From the NCBI RefSeq assembly GCF_001277215.2, contig NZ_CP013940.1, forward strand, positions 2,852,001 through 2,916,000: DNA of 64,000 nucleotides, given 5' to 3'. The position numbers were made by a program, and so were the translations under genes. The notes beneath the pieces were generated by a model that searched no databases, was not told the origin of the DNA, and saw nothing but the letters and a program-made list of their open reading frames with translations. This stretch comes from Cronobacter malonaticus LMG 23826. Lineage in GTDB: Bacteria > Pseudomonadota > Gammaproteobacteria > Enterobacterales > Enterobacteriaceae. This document shows positions 39,365-48,587 of this stretch, piece by piece (within the stretch, counting starts at the first letter, position 1; the number at the start of each line of letters is the position of its first letter).

Positions 39365-40741
39365 ATGACAGAAACCACTTTCGCTTATAGCGCCGGTACG
39401 CTGCTTGGCATTGCTGCCGGGGCCGTTGTACTGCTGCTGGTACTTATCATGCGCTTTAAAGTGCATGCTTTTCTTGCGCTTACCCTGGTCAGTATTGTGG
39501 TGGCGCTGTTGACTAAAGTGCCGTTTGATAAAGTTGTGCCTACGCTGCTGACCGGTTTTGGCAGTACGCTTGCAGGCGTCGCGCTGCTGGTGGGCATCGG
39601 CGCGATGATAGGCCGTCTGCTGGAAGTGTCCGGTGGCGCGAAAGTGCTGGCCGATACGCTGATTAACAAATTCGGTGAACATCGCGCGCCCTTCGCGCTC
39701 GGCGTCGCCTCGCTGCTGTTTGGCTTCCCGATCTTCTTTGACGCAGGTCTGGTCGTCATGCTACCCATTATCTTCAGCGTGGCGAAACGCTTTGGCGGCT
39801 CGACGCTGAAATACGCCTTCCCGGCGGCGGGCGCGTTTGCGGCCATGCATGCGCTGGTGCCGCCGCATCCGGGCCCGGTTGCGGCGAGCGAACTGCTGGG
39901 CGCCAATATCGGCCTGCTGGTGATTGTCGGATTGATTATCGCGATCCCGACCTGGTATTTCGGCGGCTATCTGTATGGCCAGTACGCCGGTAAAAAATTC
40001 GACATTAAGCTGCCCTCTTCTTTCCTTGGCGAAGTGGAGGCCGATCCGACGCACCGCCCGCCGTCATTCGGCATGGTGATCACCATCCTGCTGCTGCCAC
40101 TGCTGCTGATTTTCCTTGATACCGGCCTCAATACCGCCAAAGTGCTGGGCTGGGTCAGCGCCGATAACAGCGTGGTGAACTTCCTGCGTATGCTTGGCAA
40201 AACCCCGGTCGCGCTGCTGATTACCGTCTTTTTCGCGCTGATGGTGTTCAGCCGCAACCACAGCCGCCAGCACCTGGAGAAAATCTGCGACGGCGCGCTT
40301 GGCCCTATCTGCGGGATTATTCTGGTGACCGGCGCAGGCGGCATGTTCGGCGGCGTGCTGCGCGCCAGCGGCATCGGCGACGCGCTGGCGGGCGTGCTTT
40401 CCGATACCGGTATGCCAGTGATTCTCGCAGCGTTTGTTATCTCCACCGCGCTGCGCGTGGCGCAAGGCTCGGCGACGGTCGCGCTGACCACCACCGCCGC
40501 GCTGGTAGCGCCGATGGTGCAGGCGACGCCTGGCCTAAGCCAGTTCGACCTCTGCTTTATCGTTATCGCCATCGCGGGCGGCGCGACGGTGCTCTCGCAC
40601 GTCAACGACTCCGGTTTCTGGCTGGTAGGCCGCTTCCTTGAAATGGACGAGAAAACCACGCTGAAAACCTGGACCGTGATGGAAACCCTGCTGGGCTCCA
40701 TCGCCTTCCTGCTGGCAGCCGTGGGGAGCATCCTGCTTTAA
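39365..40741 (+). CDS. GntP-family gluconate:proton symporter
   Basis: This inner-membrane permease has 458 residues with about 12-14 helices. The family signature includes ALVPPHPGPVAASELLGANIG and the C-terminal GGATVLSHVNDSGFWLVGRF. The paralogues gntT, gntU, idnT and gntP of E. coli share these motifs but are clearly different, so I give no symbol. ATG 39365 follows GAGGAT at 39351-39356. The tandem GntR-like operators upstream support gluconate or a related sugar acid as substrate. It is absent from this place in E. coli. Confidence 0.85.
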   Translation: MTETTFAYSAGTLLGIAAGAVVLLLVLIMRFKVHAFLALTLVSIVVALLTKVPFDKVVPTLLTGFGSTLAGVALLVGIGAMIGRLLEVSGGAKVLADTLINKFGEHRAPFALGVASLLFGFPIFFDAGLVVMLPIIFSVAKRFGGSTLKYAFPAAGAFAAMHALVPPHPGPVAASELLGANIGLLVIVGLIIAIPTWYFGGYLYGQYAGKKFDIKLPSSFLGEVEADPTHRPPSFGMVITILLLPLLLIFLDTGLNTAKVLGWVSADNSVVNFLRMLGKTPVALLITVFFALMVFSRNHSRQHLEKICDGALGPICGIILVTGAGGMFGGVLRASGIGDALAGVLSDTGMPVILAAFVISTALRVAQGSATVALTTTAALVAPMVQATPGLSQFDLCFIVIAIAGGATVLSHVNDSGFWLVGRFLEMDEKTTLKTWTVMETLLGSIAFLLAAVGSILL

Positions 40742-40806
40742 GCCGCGTTTCGTGAGCTGGCTCACTTCAAACGGCGCGCAAGGCTGAGTATCATCCCCTG
40801 ACGCGG

Positions 40807-40837
40807 ACCCTCATCGTTTTGACGGTGAGGGTTTTTC
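40807..40837 (+). terminator. Terminator of the GntP-family permease gene
   Basis: ACCCTCATCG and CGGTGAGGGT pair, with one mismatch or G-U pair, around TTTTGA. GTTTTTCTTT follows. Confidence 0.85.
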
Positions 40838-40892
40838 TTTGGACGCTTGTTAGCGGCGAAACGCCGCCTGATTCAATGACATGGAGTAAGAA

Positions 40893-41303
40893 ATGTCCCG
40901 ACCTGCCCTTATCATCAACGAACTCGATGCTGAACGTCTCGACAGCCTGCTGGAGCAGCCGGCGTTCGCGCGCCTGCCGGTGGCTGACGCACTGAACGAT
41001 GAGCTGGATCGCGCCCGGATGGTTAGCCCGCAGGCGATGCCGGAAGATGTGGTGACGATGAACAGCCGGGTGAAATTCCGCGATCTGGCGAGCGGCGAAA
41101 CTTACGAGCGCCTGCTGGTCTATCCGCAAAACGCGGGCAGCAGCCCGGAAGCGCTGTCAGTCATGGCGCCGGTGGGCGCGGCGCTGCTTGGCCTGCGCGT
41201 GGGCGATGCCATTCGCTGGCCGCTGCCGGACGGCAGCGAAACGCATATCGAAGTGCTTGAGTTGCTCTACCAGCCGGAAGCGGCGGGCGAATACCGCCTT
41301 TAA
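40893..41303 (+). CDS. rnk: Regulator of nucleoside diphosphate kinase Rnk
   Basis: Rnk is a GreA/GreB-like protein that binds RNA polymerase near the secondary channel and influences Ndk levels. It has 136 residues: a short N-terminal coiled coil and a C-terminal FKBP-like domain with [21 protein letters not shown]. In E. coli it is next to rna; here about 10 kb of sugar genes separate them. Confidence 0.93.
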   Translation: MSRPALIINELDAERLDSLLEQPAFARLPVADALNDELDRARMVSPQAMPEDVVTMNSRVKFRDLASGETYERLLVYPQNAGSSPEALSVMAPVGAALLGLRVGDAIRWPLPDGSETHIEVLELLYQPEAAGEYRL

Positions 41304-41326
41304 CCGCCCGTCTGCGGCAAAAAATA

Positions 41327-41350
41327 AGAGGATGCCAGGGCATCCTCTTT
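41327..41350. terminator. Bidirectional terminator between rnk and ybdR
   Basis: AGAGGATGCC and GGCATCCTCT form a perfect 10-bp stem with a two-base centre. TTCTGTTTTT follows on the plus strand and TTATTTTTT on the minus strand. Confidence 0.88.
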
Positions 41351-41370
41351 CTGTTTTTATTTGCTGAAAA

Positions 41371-42612
41371 TTACGGCTGCAACGGCTGTAACGGCGCGTT
41401 CATCAGTGCGGTGACTTTCTCCCGCGCGGCTTCAGGCGTCGCGGCACCCGGCACCAGAATCACCTTGCGGCACTCCTCTTCGCGCTTCTCAAAAATCTTA
41501 TAGCCGCGCGCGGCATCTTCCAGCGGTAGGTAGTGTGTGACTATCTCTTCCGGCGTCAGCAAGCCCTGCTCGATAAGCGGTAACAGCTCCGGCAGGAATG
41601 CGTGCACGTGCGTCTGGCCCATCTTAAAGCTGATGCCTTTATCGAACGCATCGCCAAAGAGAAAGCCGTGGATAAAGCCCGCATAGACGCCGGGCACGCT
41701 CACCACGCCACCGCGACGCACCGCCGCGATGCACTGGCGCAGCGCTTTGCCGCTGCTGCCTTCGATTTTGAGATTCGATAGCACGGTTTCCGTCAGGCTG
41801 CCTTTGGCCTCAAACCCGACCGCATCGATAACGGCGTCCACGCCGCGGTTGCCCGGCGTGTTTTCGATAATAAACGCCGCCGGATCGTCATTTTCATCGA
41901 AGTTAATCGGGATAACCCCATAACGCTCTTTTGCAAAGGCGAGACGATAATCGTTGTGGTCGACCATAAAGATCTGTTCTGCGCCGAGCAGTCGCGCGCA
42001 GGCGGCGCTGAGCAGCCCCACCGGGCCTGCGCCGTAAATCGCTACCTGAGAGCCTTTCTGTACCTGGCCGTTTTTCACCGCCTGCCACGCCGTCGGCAGG
42101 ATATCGGAGAGGAACAGCGCTTTATCGTCAGAAAGCACCGGCGGCACTTTAAACGGCCCGACGTTGCCCTTCGGCACGCGCACATACTCTGCCTGGCCGC
42201 CCGGAATGCCGCCATAGAGGTGGCTGTAGCCAAACAGCGCCGCGGGAGCCGGGATCTGCTTTTTATTCAGCGCCGCGCCGGTGCCTTTATTGGTGTTTTC
42301 ACAGGCGGAATATTGCTGAAGTTTGCAGAAAAAGCAGTCGCCGCAGGCAATAACGAACGGGATCACCACGCGGTCGCCTTTACGAATGTCCTTCACCGCG
42401 CTGCCGGTTTCCACCACTTCGCCCATAAATTCATGGCCAAAAATGTCGCCGTGATGAACCTGCGGAATTTTGCCGCGATAGAGGTGCAAATCGGAGCCGC
42501 AAATCGCGGTCGCGGTGACGCGCAGAATAATATCGTCCTGCGCCTCGATAATCGGGTCCGGGACATTTTCGACCTTAACGTTATGCGGCCCGTGGTAGGT
42601 TAACGCCTTCAT
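41371..42612 (-). CDS. ybdR: Zinc-dependent alcohol dehydrogenase YbdR
   Basis: YbdR is a medium-chain Zn-dependent dehydrogenase of the formaldehyde-dehydrogenase-like branch; its natural substrate is not established. The catalytic zinc motif [10 protein letters not shown] is near residue 64. The structural cysteines occur in [15 protein letters not shown]. The nucleotide-binding GAGPVGLL lies near 190. It has 413 residues with ATG 42612; AGGAGG lies just upstream. It is very close to E. coli YbdR. Confidence 0.93.
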   Translation of the reverse strand: MKALTYHGPHNVKVENVPDPIIEAQDDIILRVTATAICGSDLHLYRGKIPQVHHGDIFGHEFMGEVVETGSAVKDIRKGDRVVIPFVIACGDCFFCKLQQYSACENTNKGTGAALNKKQIPAPAALFGYSHLYGGIPGGQAEYVRVPKGNVGPFKVPPVLSDDKALFLSDILPTAWQAVKNGQVQKGSQVAIYGAGPVGLLSAACARLLGAEQIFMVDHNDYRLAFAKERYGVIPINFDENDDPAAFIIENTPGNRGVDAVIDAVGFEAKGSLTETVLSNLKIEGSSGKALRQCIAAVRRGGVVSVPGVYAGFIHGFLFGDAFDKGISFKMGQTHVHAFLPELLPLIEQGLLTPEEIVTHYLPLEDAARGYKIFEKREEECRKVILVPGAATPEAAREKVTALMNAPLQPLQP

Positions 42613-42854
42613 TACGACCTCCTGGCAGACGGTAAAAAGAGAGAGGTTCCAGTGCGAAAGTTCATCTAGTCTACACCAAGGGTAGTCGGGATGGGCCGCG
42701 AGCCGCCGGATCCGCCGCCAGTGCCGCGGCTTTGAGAGTTTTCCTGGCGAAAGCGGCTGCGTAAAAAAACACAAATTTGTCGGGTCAATAAAAGTATCCC
42801 TGACAAAAACAGGGTTTAATAAGCACGTTGATAACCGCTAAAGGAGGAGTGACG

Positions 42855-43283
42855 ATGTACAACACCATTCTGATGCCTGTAGATGTGTTTGAAATGGAGC
42901 TGAGCGACAAAGCAATTCGCCACGCGGAGTTTCTGGCGCAGGAGGAGGGAATTATTCATCTGCTGCATGTGCTGCCGGGCTCGGCGAATCTGAGCCTGCA
43001 CCGCTTCGCCGCCGATATCCGCCGTTTTGAAGAACATTTAGAGGCCGAGGCGAACCAGCGCCTGCAAACCCTGAAGCAGCATTTCACCCTGCCGGAATCG
43101 CGTCTGCGCAGCCATGTGCGTTTTGGCAGCGTGCGTGATGAAGTTAACGCGATGGCTAAAGAGTTACACGCCGACGTGGTGGTGATTGGTTCGCGCGATC
43201 CGTCTATCAGCACCCACCTGTTAGGCTCGAACGCGTCAAGCGTGGTACGCCACGCGCACGTGCCGGTGTTTGTGGTGCGTTAA
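42855..43283 (+). CDS. uspG: Universal stress protein UspG
   Basis: UspG (YbdQ) is a cytoplasmic UspFG-type universal stress protein. It autophosphorylates and autoadenylates in E. coli. The ATP-binding glycine motif appears as [20 protein letters not shown] near the C-terminus. It has 142 residues from ATG 42855, after AAGGAGG (42840-42846). It is divergent from ybdR, as in E. coli. Confidence 0.93.
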   Translation: MYNTILMPVDVFEMELSDKAIRHAEFLAQEEGIIHLLHVLPGSANLSLHRFAADIRRFEEHLEAEANQRLQTLKQHFTLPESRLRSHVRFGSVRDEVNAMAKELHADVVVIGSRDPSISTHLLGSNASSVVRHAHVPVFVVR

Positions 43284-43300
43284 ATTTTGGGAGGAGTATT

Positions 43301-43329
43301 GGCGGGTGCGCGTTGCTTACCCGCCCTAC
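43301..43329. repeat. REP-like palindrome copy C
   Basis: GGCGGGTGCGCGTTGCTTAC followed by CCGCCCTAC. It is located 17 bp after uspG. Confidence 0.6.
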
Positions 43330-43348
43330 AACTACTGAATGCCGGGGT

Positions 43349-43373
43349 GGCGGGTGCGCTGCGCTTACCCGCC
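43349..43373. repeat. REP-like palindrome copy D
   Basis: GGCGGGTGCGCTGCGCTTAC followed by CCGCC. It is in direct orientation to copy C, 48 bp apart. Confidence 0.6.
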
Positions 43374-43406
43374 AGTTACAACAGATCATCCACCCAAACC
43401 GCCAAT

Positions 43407-43434
43407 AAAAAAGCCGCCCCTGAGGGCGGCTTTT
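43407..43434. terminator. Bidirectional terminator between uspG and ahpF
   Basis: AAAAAAGCCGCCC and GGGCGGCTTTT form a strong hairpin with loop CTGA. The minus strand gives TTTTTTATT for ahpF. Confidence 0.88.
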
Positions 43435-43456
43435 ACGCAGGTGTCTTACTTTCTTT

Positions 43457-45022
43457 TTATGCGGTTTTGGTGCGAATCAGATAATCAAACGCGCTCAGGG
43501 AGGCTTTCGCGCCTTCGCCAGTGGCGATGATAATCTGTTTGTATGGCACGGTGGTGCAGTCGCCCGCGGCGAATACGCCTTTCACGCTGGTCTCGCATTT
43601 GGCGTCGATGATAATCTCGCCCATGCGGTTACGCTCGATAGCGCCTTCAAGCCAGGTGGTGTTCGGCAGCAGACCGATCTGAACGAAGATCCCCGCCACT
43701 TCCAGATGCTTCACAGACCCCGTTACGCGATCCTGATAATCAAGGCCGGTCAGCTTCGTGCCGTCGCCTTTCACTTCGGTGGTCATCGCGTTCAGGATGA
43801 TGTCGACGTTTTTCAGGCTGCGCAGTTTATCCTGCAACACCTGGTCGGCTTTCATCTCCGGCGCAAATTCCAGCAGCGTTACGTGCTCAACGATCCCCGC
43901 GAGGTCGATAGCCGCTTCCACGCCGGAGTTACCGCCGCCGATCACCGCGACGCGTTTGCCTTTAAACAGCGGGCCGTCACAGTGCGGGCAGTAGGTCACG
44001 CCTTTGGTGCGATACTGATCTTCACCCGGTACGCCCATGTTGCGCCATTTCGCGCCGGTCGCCACGATCACGCTGCGTGCTTTCAGCACCGCGCCGGAGG
44101 CTGTTTCAATCTGGTGCAGGCCGCCTTCGCTCGCCGCCGGAATCAGCTTCGTCGCGCTCTGGGTGTCGATAACGTCAACATCGTAATCATCCACGTGCGC
44201 CTTCAGCGCGCCCGCCAGTTTCTGGCCTTCGGTTTTCGGCACAGAGATGTAGTTTTCGATGTCTACGGTATCCAGCACCTGACCACCGAAACGCTCGCCC
44301 ATCAGGCCGGTACGGATGCCTTTACGTGCGGAGTAAATCGCCGCCGCCGCGCCCGCCGGGCCGGAGCCAACAATCAGCACATCGTAAGCGTCGCGCTGGT
44401 TCAGCTCTTCCGCCGCGCGTTTTTCAGCGCCGGTATCCACTTTCGCCACGATTTCGGCAAGCGTCATACGGCCAGAACCGAATTCCACGCCGTTCATGAA
44501 GACCGCCGGAACGCCCATTACGTTGCGCTCGGTGATTTCATTCTGGAATACCGCGCCGTCAATCGCCGTGTGTTTAATGCGCGGGTTCAGCACGGACATC
44601 AGGTTCAGCGCCTGCACCACGTCCGGGCAGTTGTGGCAGGAGAGCGAGTAGTAGGTTTCAAATTCGAAATCGCCGTCCAGGTCTCGGATCTGCTCAAGCA
44701 GCGACTGCGCTTCTTTCGACGGATGACCGCCGGTCCACAGCAGCGCCAGCACCAGCGACGTAAATTCGTGACCCAGCGGAGAGCCTGCAAAGCGCGGCCC
44801 CTGGGTGGAACCCGGGTTAGTAATCAAAAATGAAGGTTTGCGCGCTGCGAGCGTGTTGTCTTCCCTGAAGGAGACTTTGTCAGACAGCTCGGCGATTTCC
44901 AGCAGCAGTTCTTTGATCTCTGCCGATTTCGCGCTGTCATCCAGTGTGGCCACTAACTCAACAGGCTTTGTCAGACGCTCAAGATAAGCCTTGAGTTGGG
45001 TTTTCATATTTGTGTCGAGCAT
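43457..45022 (-). CDS. ahpF: Alkyl hydroperoxide reductase subunit F
   Basis: AhpF is the flavoprotein disulfide reductase that passes NADH electrons to AhpC. The N-terminal double thioredoxin-fold domain has CHNC at about 129-132. The FAD-binding [17 protein letters not shown] begins near 218. The redox pair CPHC sits near 345. The NADH-binding GGGNSG is near 359. It has 521 residues, as in E. coli. It lies 257 bp after ahpC, behind a terminator-like attenuator. Confidence 0.97.
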   Translation of the reverse strand: MLDTNMKTQLKAYLERLTKPVELVATLDDSAKSAEIKELLLEIAELSDKVSFREDNTLAARKPSFLITNPGSTQGPRFAGSPLGHEFTSLVLALLWTGGHPSKEAQSLLEQIRDLDGDFEFETYYSLSCHNCPDVVQALNLMSVLNPRIKHTAIDGAVFQNEITERNVMGVPAVFMNGVEFGSGRMTLAEIVAKVDTGAEKRAAEELNQRDAYDVLIVGSGPAGAAAAIYSARKGIRTGLMGERFGGQVLDTVDIENYISVPKTEGQKLAGALKAHVDDYDVDVIDTQSATKLIPAASEGGLHQIETASGAVLKARSVIVATGAKWRNMGVPGEDQYRTKGVTYCPHCDGPLFKGKRVAVIGGGNSGVEAAIDLAGIVEHVTLLEFAPEMKADQVLQDKLRSLKNVDIILNAMTTEVKGDGTKLTGLDYQDRVTGSVKHLEVAGIFVQIGLLPNTTWLEGAIERNRMGEIIIDAKCETSVKGVFAAGDCTTVPYKQIIIATGEGAKASLSAFDYLIRTKTA

Positions 45023-45114
45023 AATTTTCTCCTGAGCTTACGCTTCCTCATTTAAGCCGCCTCAGTGCAGCGCCGCCGCGATGCAACTTAAATGAGAGTG
45101 CGTAAAAGCGTTTT

Positions 45115-45143
45115 CAAAAAAACGGGTGCAAGACTGCACCCGT
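45115..45143 (-). terminator. Attenuator between ahpC and ahpF
   Basis: On the minus strand ACGGGTGCA-GTCT-TGCACCCGT is followed by TTTTTTG. It would stop most ahpC transcripts and let fewer continue into ahpF, giving more peroxidase than reductase. Confidence 0.85.
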
Positions 45144-45194
45144 GATAATGCCTTTTTCCGAGTATTTCGCGTTACAGGAAGGCGGCAAGCTTAG

Positions 45195-45272
45195 GAATCC
45201 CCGGGAGCTTACATCAGTAAGTGACCGGGGTGAGTAAGCGCAGCCAACGCACCTGTAGCGTGAAAGACGACA
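45195..45272. repeat. Intergenic imperfect-palindrome element
   Basis: The core has nested arms CCCCGG...CCGGGG (45199-45230) with CTTAC-ATCA-GTAAG inside. A conserved-looking tail GTAAGCGCAGCCAACGCACC follows. Its form, with an AGCTTAC/GTAAG hairpin and a CAGCCAACGCA tail, resembles dispersed elements in enterobacterial spacers. Only one copy is in the window. Confidence 0.45.
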
Positions 45273-45279
45273 GAAAAAA

Positions 45280-45843
45280 TTAGATTTTGCCAACCAGGTC
45301 CAGAGACGGAGCTAAGGTCGCTTCGCCTTCTTTCCATTTAGCCGGGCACACTTCGCCTGGGTGAGAGGCTACATACTGAGCCGCTTTGATTTTACGCAGC
45401 AGGTCAGACGCGTCACGGCCGATACCTTCAGCAGTGATTTCGATAGCCTGGATAACACCCTGCGGGTCAACGATGAACGTACCGCGGTCAGCCAGACCTT
45501 CGTCTTCACGCATGATTTCGAAGTTACGGGTCAGAGCACCGGTCGGGTCGCCGATCATCGTGTATTTGATTTTCGCGATGGTGTCGGAGCTGCTGTGCCA
45601 CGCTTTGTGGGTGAAGTGGGTGTCAGTAGAAACGGAGTAAACGTCTACGCCCAGTTTCTGCAGCTCTTCGTAGTGGTCAGCCACGTCGCCCAGTTCGGTC
45701 GGGCATACGAAGGTAAAGTCAGCAGGATAGAAGAAGAATACGCTCCAGCGGCCTTCCGTGTTTTTCTCGGTAACTTCGATGAACTCACCGTTTTTGAACG
45801 CCATGTTTTTGAAAGGTTTGATTTTGGTATTAATCAAGGACAT
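45280..45843 (-). CDS. ahpC: Alkyl hydroperoxide reductase subunit C (peroxiredoxin)
   Basis: AhpC is a typical 2-Cys peroxiredoxin that removes hydrogen peroxide and organic peroxides; AhpF reduces it. The peroxidatic Cys47 is in FTFVCPTE and the resolving Cys166 in GEVCPAKW. It has 187 residues, nearly identical to E. coli. Codon use is strongly biased, as for an abundant protein. Expression is probably controlled by OxyR. Confidence 0.98.
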   Translation of the reverse strand: MSLINTKIKPFKNMAFKNGEFIEVTEKNTEGRWSVFFFYPADFTFVCPTELGDVADHYEELQKLGVDVYSVSTDTHFTHKAWHSSSDTIAKIKYTMIGDPTGALTRNFEIMREDEGLADRGTFIVDPQGVIQAIEITAEGIGRDASDLLRKIKAAQYVASHPGEVCPAKWKEGEATLAPSLDLVGKI

Positions 45844-45914
45844 CTATACTTCCTCCGTGTTTTCGATGGGATGTAAGGTATCGAATTTTCGTAACCCAGG
45901 CCAATGCGTTTGCG

Positions 45915-45944
45915 TTATCAAATCAATAAGCAATAGCTAACAAC
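45915..45944 (-). promoter_or_regulatory. Possible OxyR-binding region of ahpC
   Basis: Read on the minus strand, GTTAGCTATTGCTTATTGAT then TTGATAAC has ATAG/CTAT-like quarter sites at roughly 10-bp spacing. It lies about 72-101 bp before the ahpC ATG. E. coli ahpC is OxyR-activated from a similar AT-rich element. Confidence 0.4.
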
Positions 45945-45992
45945 TGATCCGGGCCAACCTTAGTGAACGTTTCTCGCCGTCTCGCGAAAAAA

Positions 45993-46017
45993 TAAAAAAG
46001 CCACCTCAACGGGCGGC
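45993..46017 (-). terminator. Orphan minus-strand terminator
   Basis: On the minus strand GCCGCCC-GTTGA-GGTGGC (one G-U pair) is followed by TTTTTTATTTTTT. No gene precedes it on that strand before ybdO, whose start is divergent. The remaining 46018-46333 has no convincing coding frame. Confidence 0.65.
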
Positions 46018-46333
46018 CTGAGCGCTGAGATACCCGCAGGCCACAGCAGAGCCAGCGTGCTGGCGAAAGCGTTGCGCGCGGTGTTTTGCGACGCAGACGT
46101 TCCTTCGATTAGAACACTCCCCTGCCTAAAGGGCAACGCACGTGAAGATTATTCCTGCCTATGGCTCTGATAGGGAATATTTAACAACGCTCCCGCCTGC
46201 AAAGGGTGTGAGAAAGAGTGGATTTTTAAGATTACGCCCCGTCTCGCCTGCGCAAAAACATATTCCTTATCTATCATTTACTGAGAACAGATAAACCATA
46301 AAAATCCCCTTTTCGTCTCGTTGCGAGGCTGTC

Positions 46334-47296
46334 ATGGCAAATTTGCAGGATTTGAAAAAGTTTGATCTCAATCTTCTGGTGATCTTCGAGTGCATCTATT
46401 TATATCGCAGCGTCAGCAAGGCGGCAGAAGCTCTGTTCCTGACGCCTTCCGCGATAAGCCAGTCGCTACAGCGGCTGCGCAATCAGCTAAACGATCCGCT
46501 CTTTGTTCGCTCCGGCAAAGGCATCACGCCCACCACCGTTGGCACTAATCTGCATCACTACCTGGAAGACAACCTGAACCAGCTTGAGCAGACCATCAAC
46601 ATCATGCAGGGCGCGCCGCTGCGTAAAAACTTCGTGCTCTATTGCCCGCCTGCCCTCGCCGCCGATCATCTGCCGGCGTTAGTCAGCGCGTTTCGCGAGC
46701 ATTACGATTTCGAGCTGGAGCATTACGACACCACGCTTGCCAGCGAGACCGTGGAGGATCTGCTGGCCTATCGCAAGGCGGATTTAATTATTGGTATGGC
46801 GCCAGTGGCCAGCCATTCGGTGATTTGCAAACACTGCTTTAGCGAAGAGACGGTACTGGTGTGCAGCGAAAAGCACCCGCGGCTTGGCGCACATGCCGAT
46901 GAAGCCGCGCTCGCGCAGGAGAAATTCACGCTGTTTAACGGCACTGCGGAAGGCCAGAAACAGTTCCATGTACAGTCGGCTGAGCTTTTCGGCGAGCGGC
47001 AAATCGCATTTACCAGCAATTCGCTCTCCTCGATTATGGCGGTAATTGGCAGCACCGATTTTGTCGGCATTCTGCCTGCGCCGACCCTGCGCCGTTACGG
47101 TCAGGTGTTCGGGCTGCGGCCGGTGAAGCTGAACTTCAGCCTGCCGCAGTATGATTACTACCTTATCTATAACCGCGCGTCGTTAACGAATGCCTCTTTC
47201 GTGAGCTTTGTGTCGCTCATCGAGCAGCACTTCCTGCGCGACGTGCCGGCGGCGCAACGCCGCAGCGCGGCATCGCCCGATCAGCCCACCTTATAA
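46334..47296 (+). CDS. ybdO: LysR-family regulator YbdO
   Basis: This LysR-type regulator has 320 residues. The N-terminal HTH includes SVSKAAEALFLTPSAISQSL followed by QRLRNQLNDPLFVR. The HTH resembles E. coli YbdO (MANLxDLKKFDLNLLVIFECIY) closely; the effector domain is more divergent. In E. coli it is linked to dsbG, which is missing here. The stop overlaps the ybdL stop by six bases (convergent). Confidence 0.85.
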   Translation: MANLQDLKKFDLNLLVIFECIYLYRSVSKAAEALFLTPSAISQSLQRLRNQLNDPLFVRSGKGITPTTVGTNLHHYLEDNLNQLEQTINIMQGAPLRKNFVLYCPPALAADHLPALVSAFREHYDFELEHYDTTLASETVEDLLAYRKADLIIGMAPVASHSVICKHCFSEETVLVCSEKHPRLGAHADEAALAQEKFTLFNGTAEGQKQFHVQSAELFGERQIAFTSNSLSSIMAVIGSTDFVGILPAPTLRRYGQVFGLRPVKLNFSLPQYDYYLIYNRASLTNASFVSFVSLIEQHFLRDVPAAQRRSAASPDQPTL

Positions 47297-48451
47297 CCGC
47301 GCCAGACGCTCCGCGGCGGCGAGCAGCGTCGCTTCCTGTTTGGCGAAGCAGAGGCGAATCAGCTTGTGCGGAAACGGCGCGTCGCAGAACACCGACAGCG
47401 GAATGGCGGCGACGCCCGCTTCCGTGGTCAACCATTCGCAGAAACTCACGTCATCAAGCGTTGAGATGGCGCTGTAATCCGCCAGCAAAAAATAGGTGCC
47501 TTCGCAGGGCAGGATTTTAAAGCGGCTGTCGCCGAGCGCCTGAATAAAACGGTCGCGGCGCGCCCGGTAGAAATCCGGCAAATCAAGATAATGCGCAGGC
47601 TCGGCGCGCAGCATATCCGCCAGCGCCAGCTGCGCAGGCGTATTTACGGAAAACGTCAGATACTGGTGCACTTTGCGAAGCTCGGCGCTGAGCGCGGCGG
47701 GCGCCACGCAGTAGCCTACTTTCCAGCCGGTCATGTGATAGGTCTTGCCGAATGACGACACCGCGATCGCCCGCTCGCGCAACTGCGGATGCGCCAGCAC
47801 GCTGGCGTGGCCTTCTTCGGCAAAGCAGATATGCTCATAGACTTCATCACTCAGCACATAGATTTCACGTTCCGCGATGGCCGCCCAGAGCGCGGCGAAA
47901 TCCGCGCTACGCCAGACGGTAGCTGACGGATTATGTGGCGTGTTGAGAATAACCAGCCGGGTGCGGTCAGAGAGCAGCGCGGCGAACTGCGCCCAGTCCA
48001 CGCGAAAATGCGGCGGCGTCAGGGCGATGCGCTTCAGCACGCCGCCGGACAGCGCTACGGCAGGCGCGTAGCTATCGTAGCTCGGATCGAAGCAGATCAC
48101 TTCATCGCCGGGGCGCACCAGCGCGGTAATCGCCGCGTAGAGCGCCTCGGTAGCCCCCGCGGTGACGGTGACATCGCTGTTGGCGTCCGGACGGTGGCCG
48201 TAGAGCGCCTCGGTTTTATCAGCGATCGCTTCACGCAGCGCCTGCACGCCCGTCATGGGCGCATACTGGTTCGCGCCCGCCGCCACGTGGTGCGCCAGTC
48301 GCTCCTGTAAATAGCGCGGGCCGTCGAAATCCGGAAACCCTTGCGACAGGTTAATCGCCTGGTGCTGCTGCGCCAGCGCGCTCATGCGGGTAAAGATGGT
48401 CGTGCCCAGCGCGGGCAGTTTGCTTTCTGGCGTCAACGGGGTATGGCTCAT
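47291..48451 (-). CDS. ybdL: Methionine aminotransferase (KMTB transaminase) YbdL
   Basis: YbdL is a PLP-dependent class I aminotransferase. It favours methionine, and in methionine salvage it converts 4-methylthio-2-oxobutyrate to methionine (MtnE role). The Schiff-base lysine is in SSFGKTYHMTGWK; NTPHNPSATVW and SDEVYEHI are cofactor motifs. It has 386 residues. It is divergent from mtnBCD with a shared met-box operator, so all four genes probably act together. Confidence 0.92.
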   Translation of the reverse strand: MSHTPLTPESKLPALGTTIFTRMSALAQQHQAINLSQGFPDFDGPRYLQERLAHHVAAGANQYAPMTGVQALREAIADKTEALYGHRPDANSDVTVTAGATEALYAAITALVRPGDEVICFDPSYDSYAPAVALSGGVLKRIALTPPHFRVDWAQFAALLSDRTRLVILNTPHNPSATVWRSADFAALWAAIAEREIYVLSDEVYEHICFAEEGHASVLAHPQLRERAIAVSSFGKTYHMTGWKVGYCVAPAALSAELRKVHQYLTFSVNTPAQLALADMLRAEPAHYLDLPDFYRARRDRFIQALGDSRFKILPCEGTYFLLADYSAISTLDDVSFCEWLTTEAGVAAIPLSVFCDAPFPHKLIRLCFAKQEATLLAAAERLARL

Positions 48452-48502
48452 AACGGCTGATCCTTTCGCGCGGTGTCGTGTTGTTTTGGTGTTATCTGTC
48501 TG

Positions 48503-48538
48503 TTGCCGACACTATAACACGATGCTACTCTCTGGCAA
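48503..48538. promoter_or_regulatory. Divergent promoters of ybdL and mtnBCD
   Basis: For ybdL, minus-strand TTGCCA (48538-48533), a 16-bp spacer and TATAGT (48516-48511). For mtnB, plus-strand TTGCCG (48503-48508), a 17-bp spacer and TACTCT (48526-48531) with a TG extension. The two promoters overlap face to face. Confidence 0.55.
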
Positions 48539-48541
48539 TCA

Positions 48542-48565
48542 AGACGCTTAGACGTCTAAACGCTA
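48542..48565. promoter_or_regulatory. Three tandem met boxes (MetJ operator)
   Basis: AGACGCTT, AGACGTCT and AAACGCTA are adjacent 8-bp units. The middle one is the perfect MetJ consensus and the flanking ones differ at two and three positions. They sit just behind the ybdL -35 and at the mtnB start point. MetJ with S-adenosylmethionine could repress both directions. Confidence 0.75.
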
Positions 48566-48587
48566 ACGATATGCCTGCGGGGATGCG

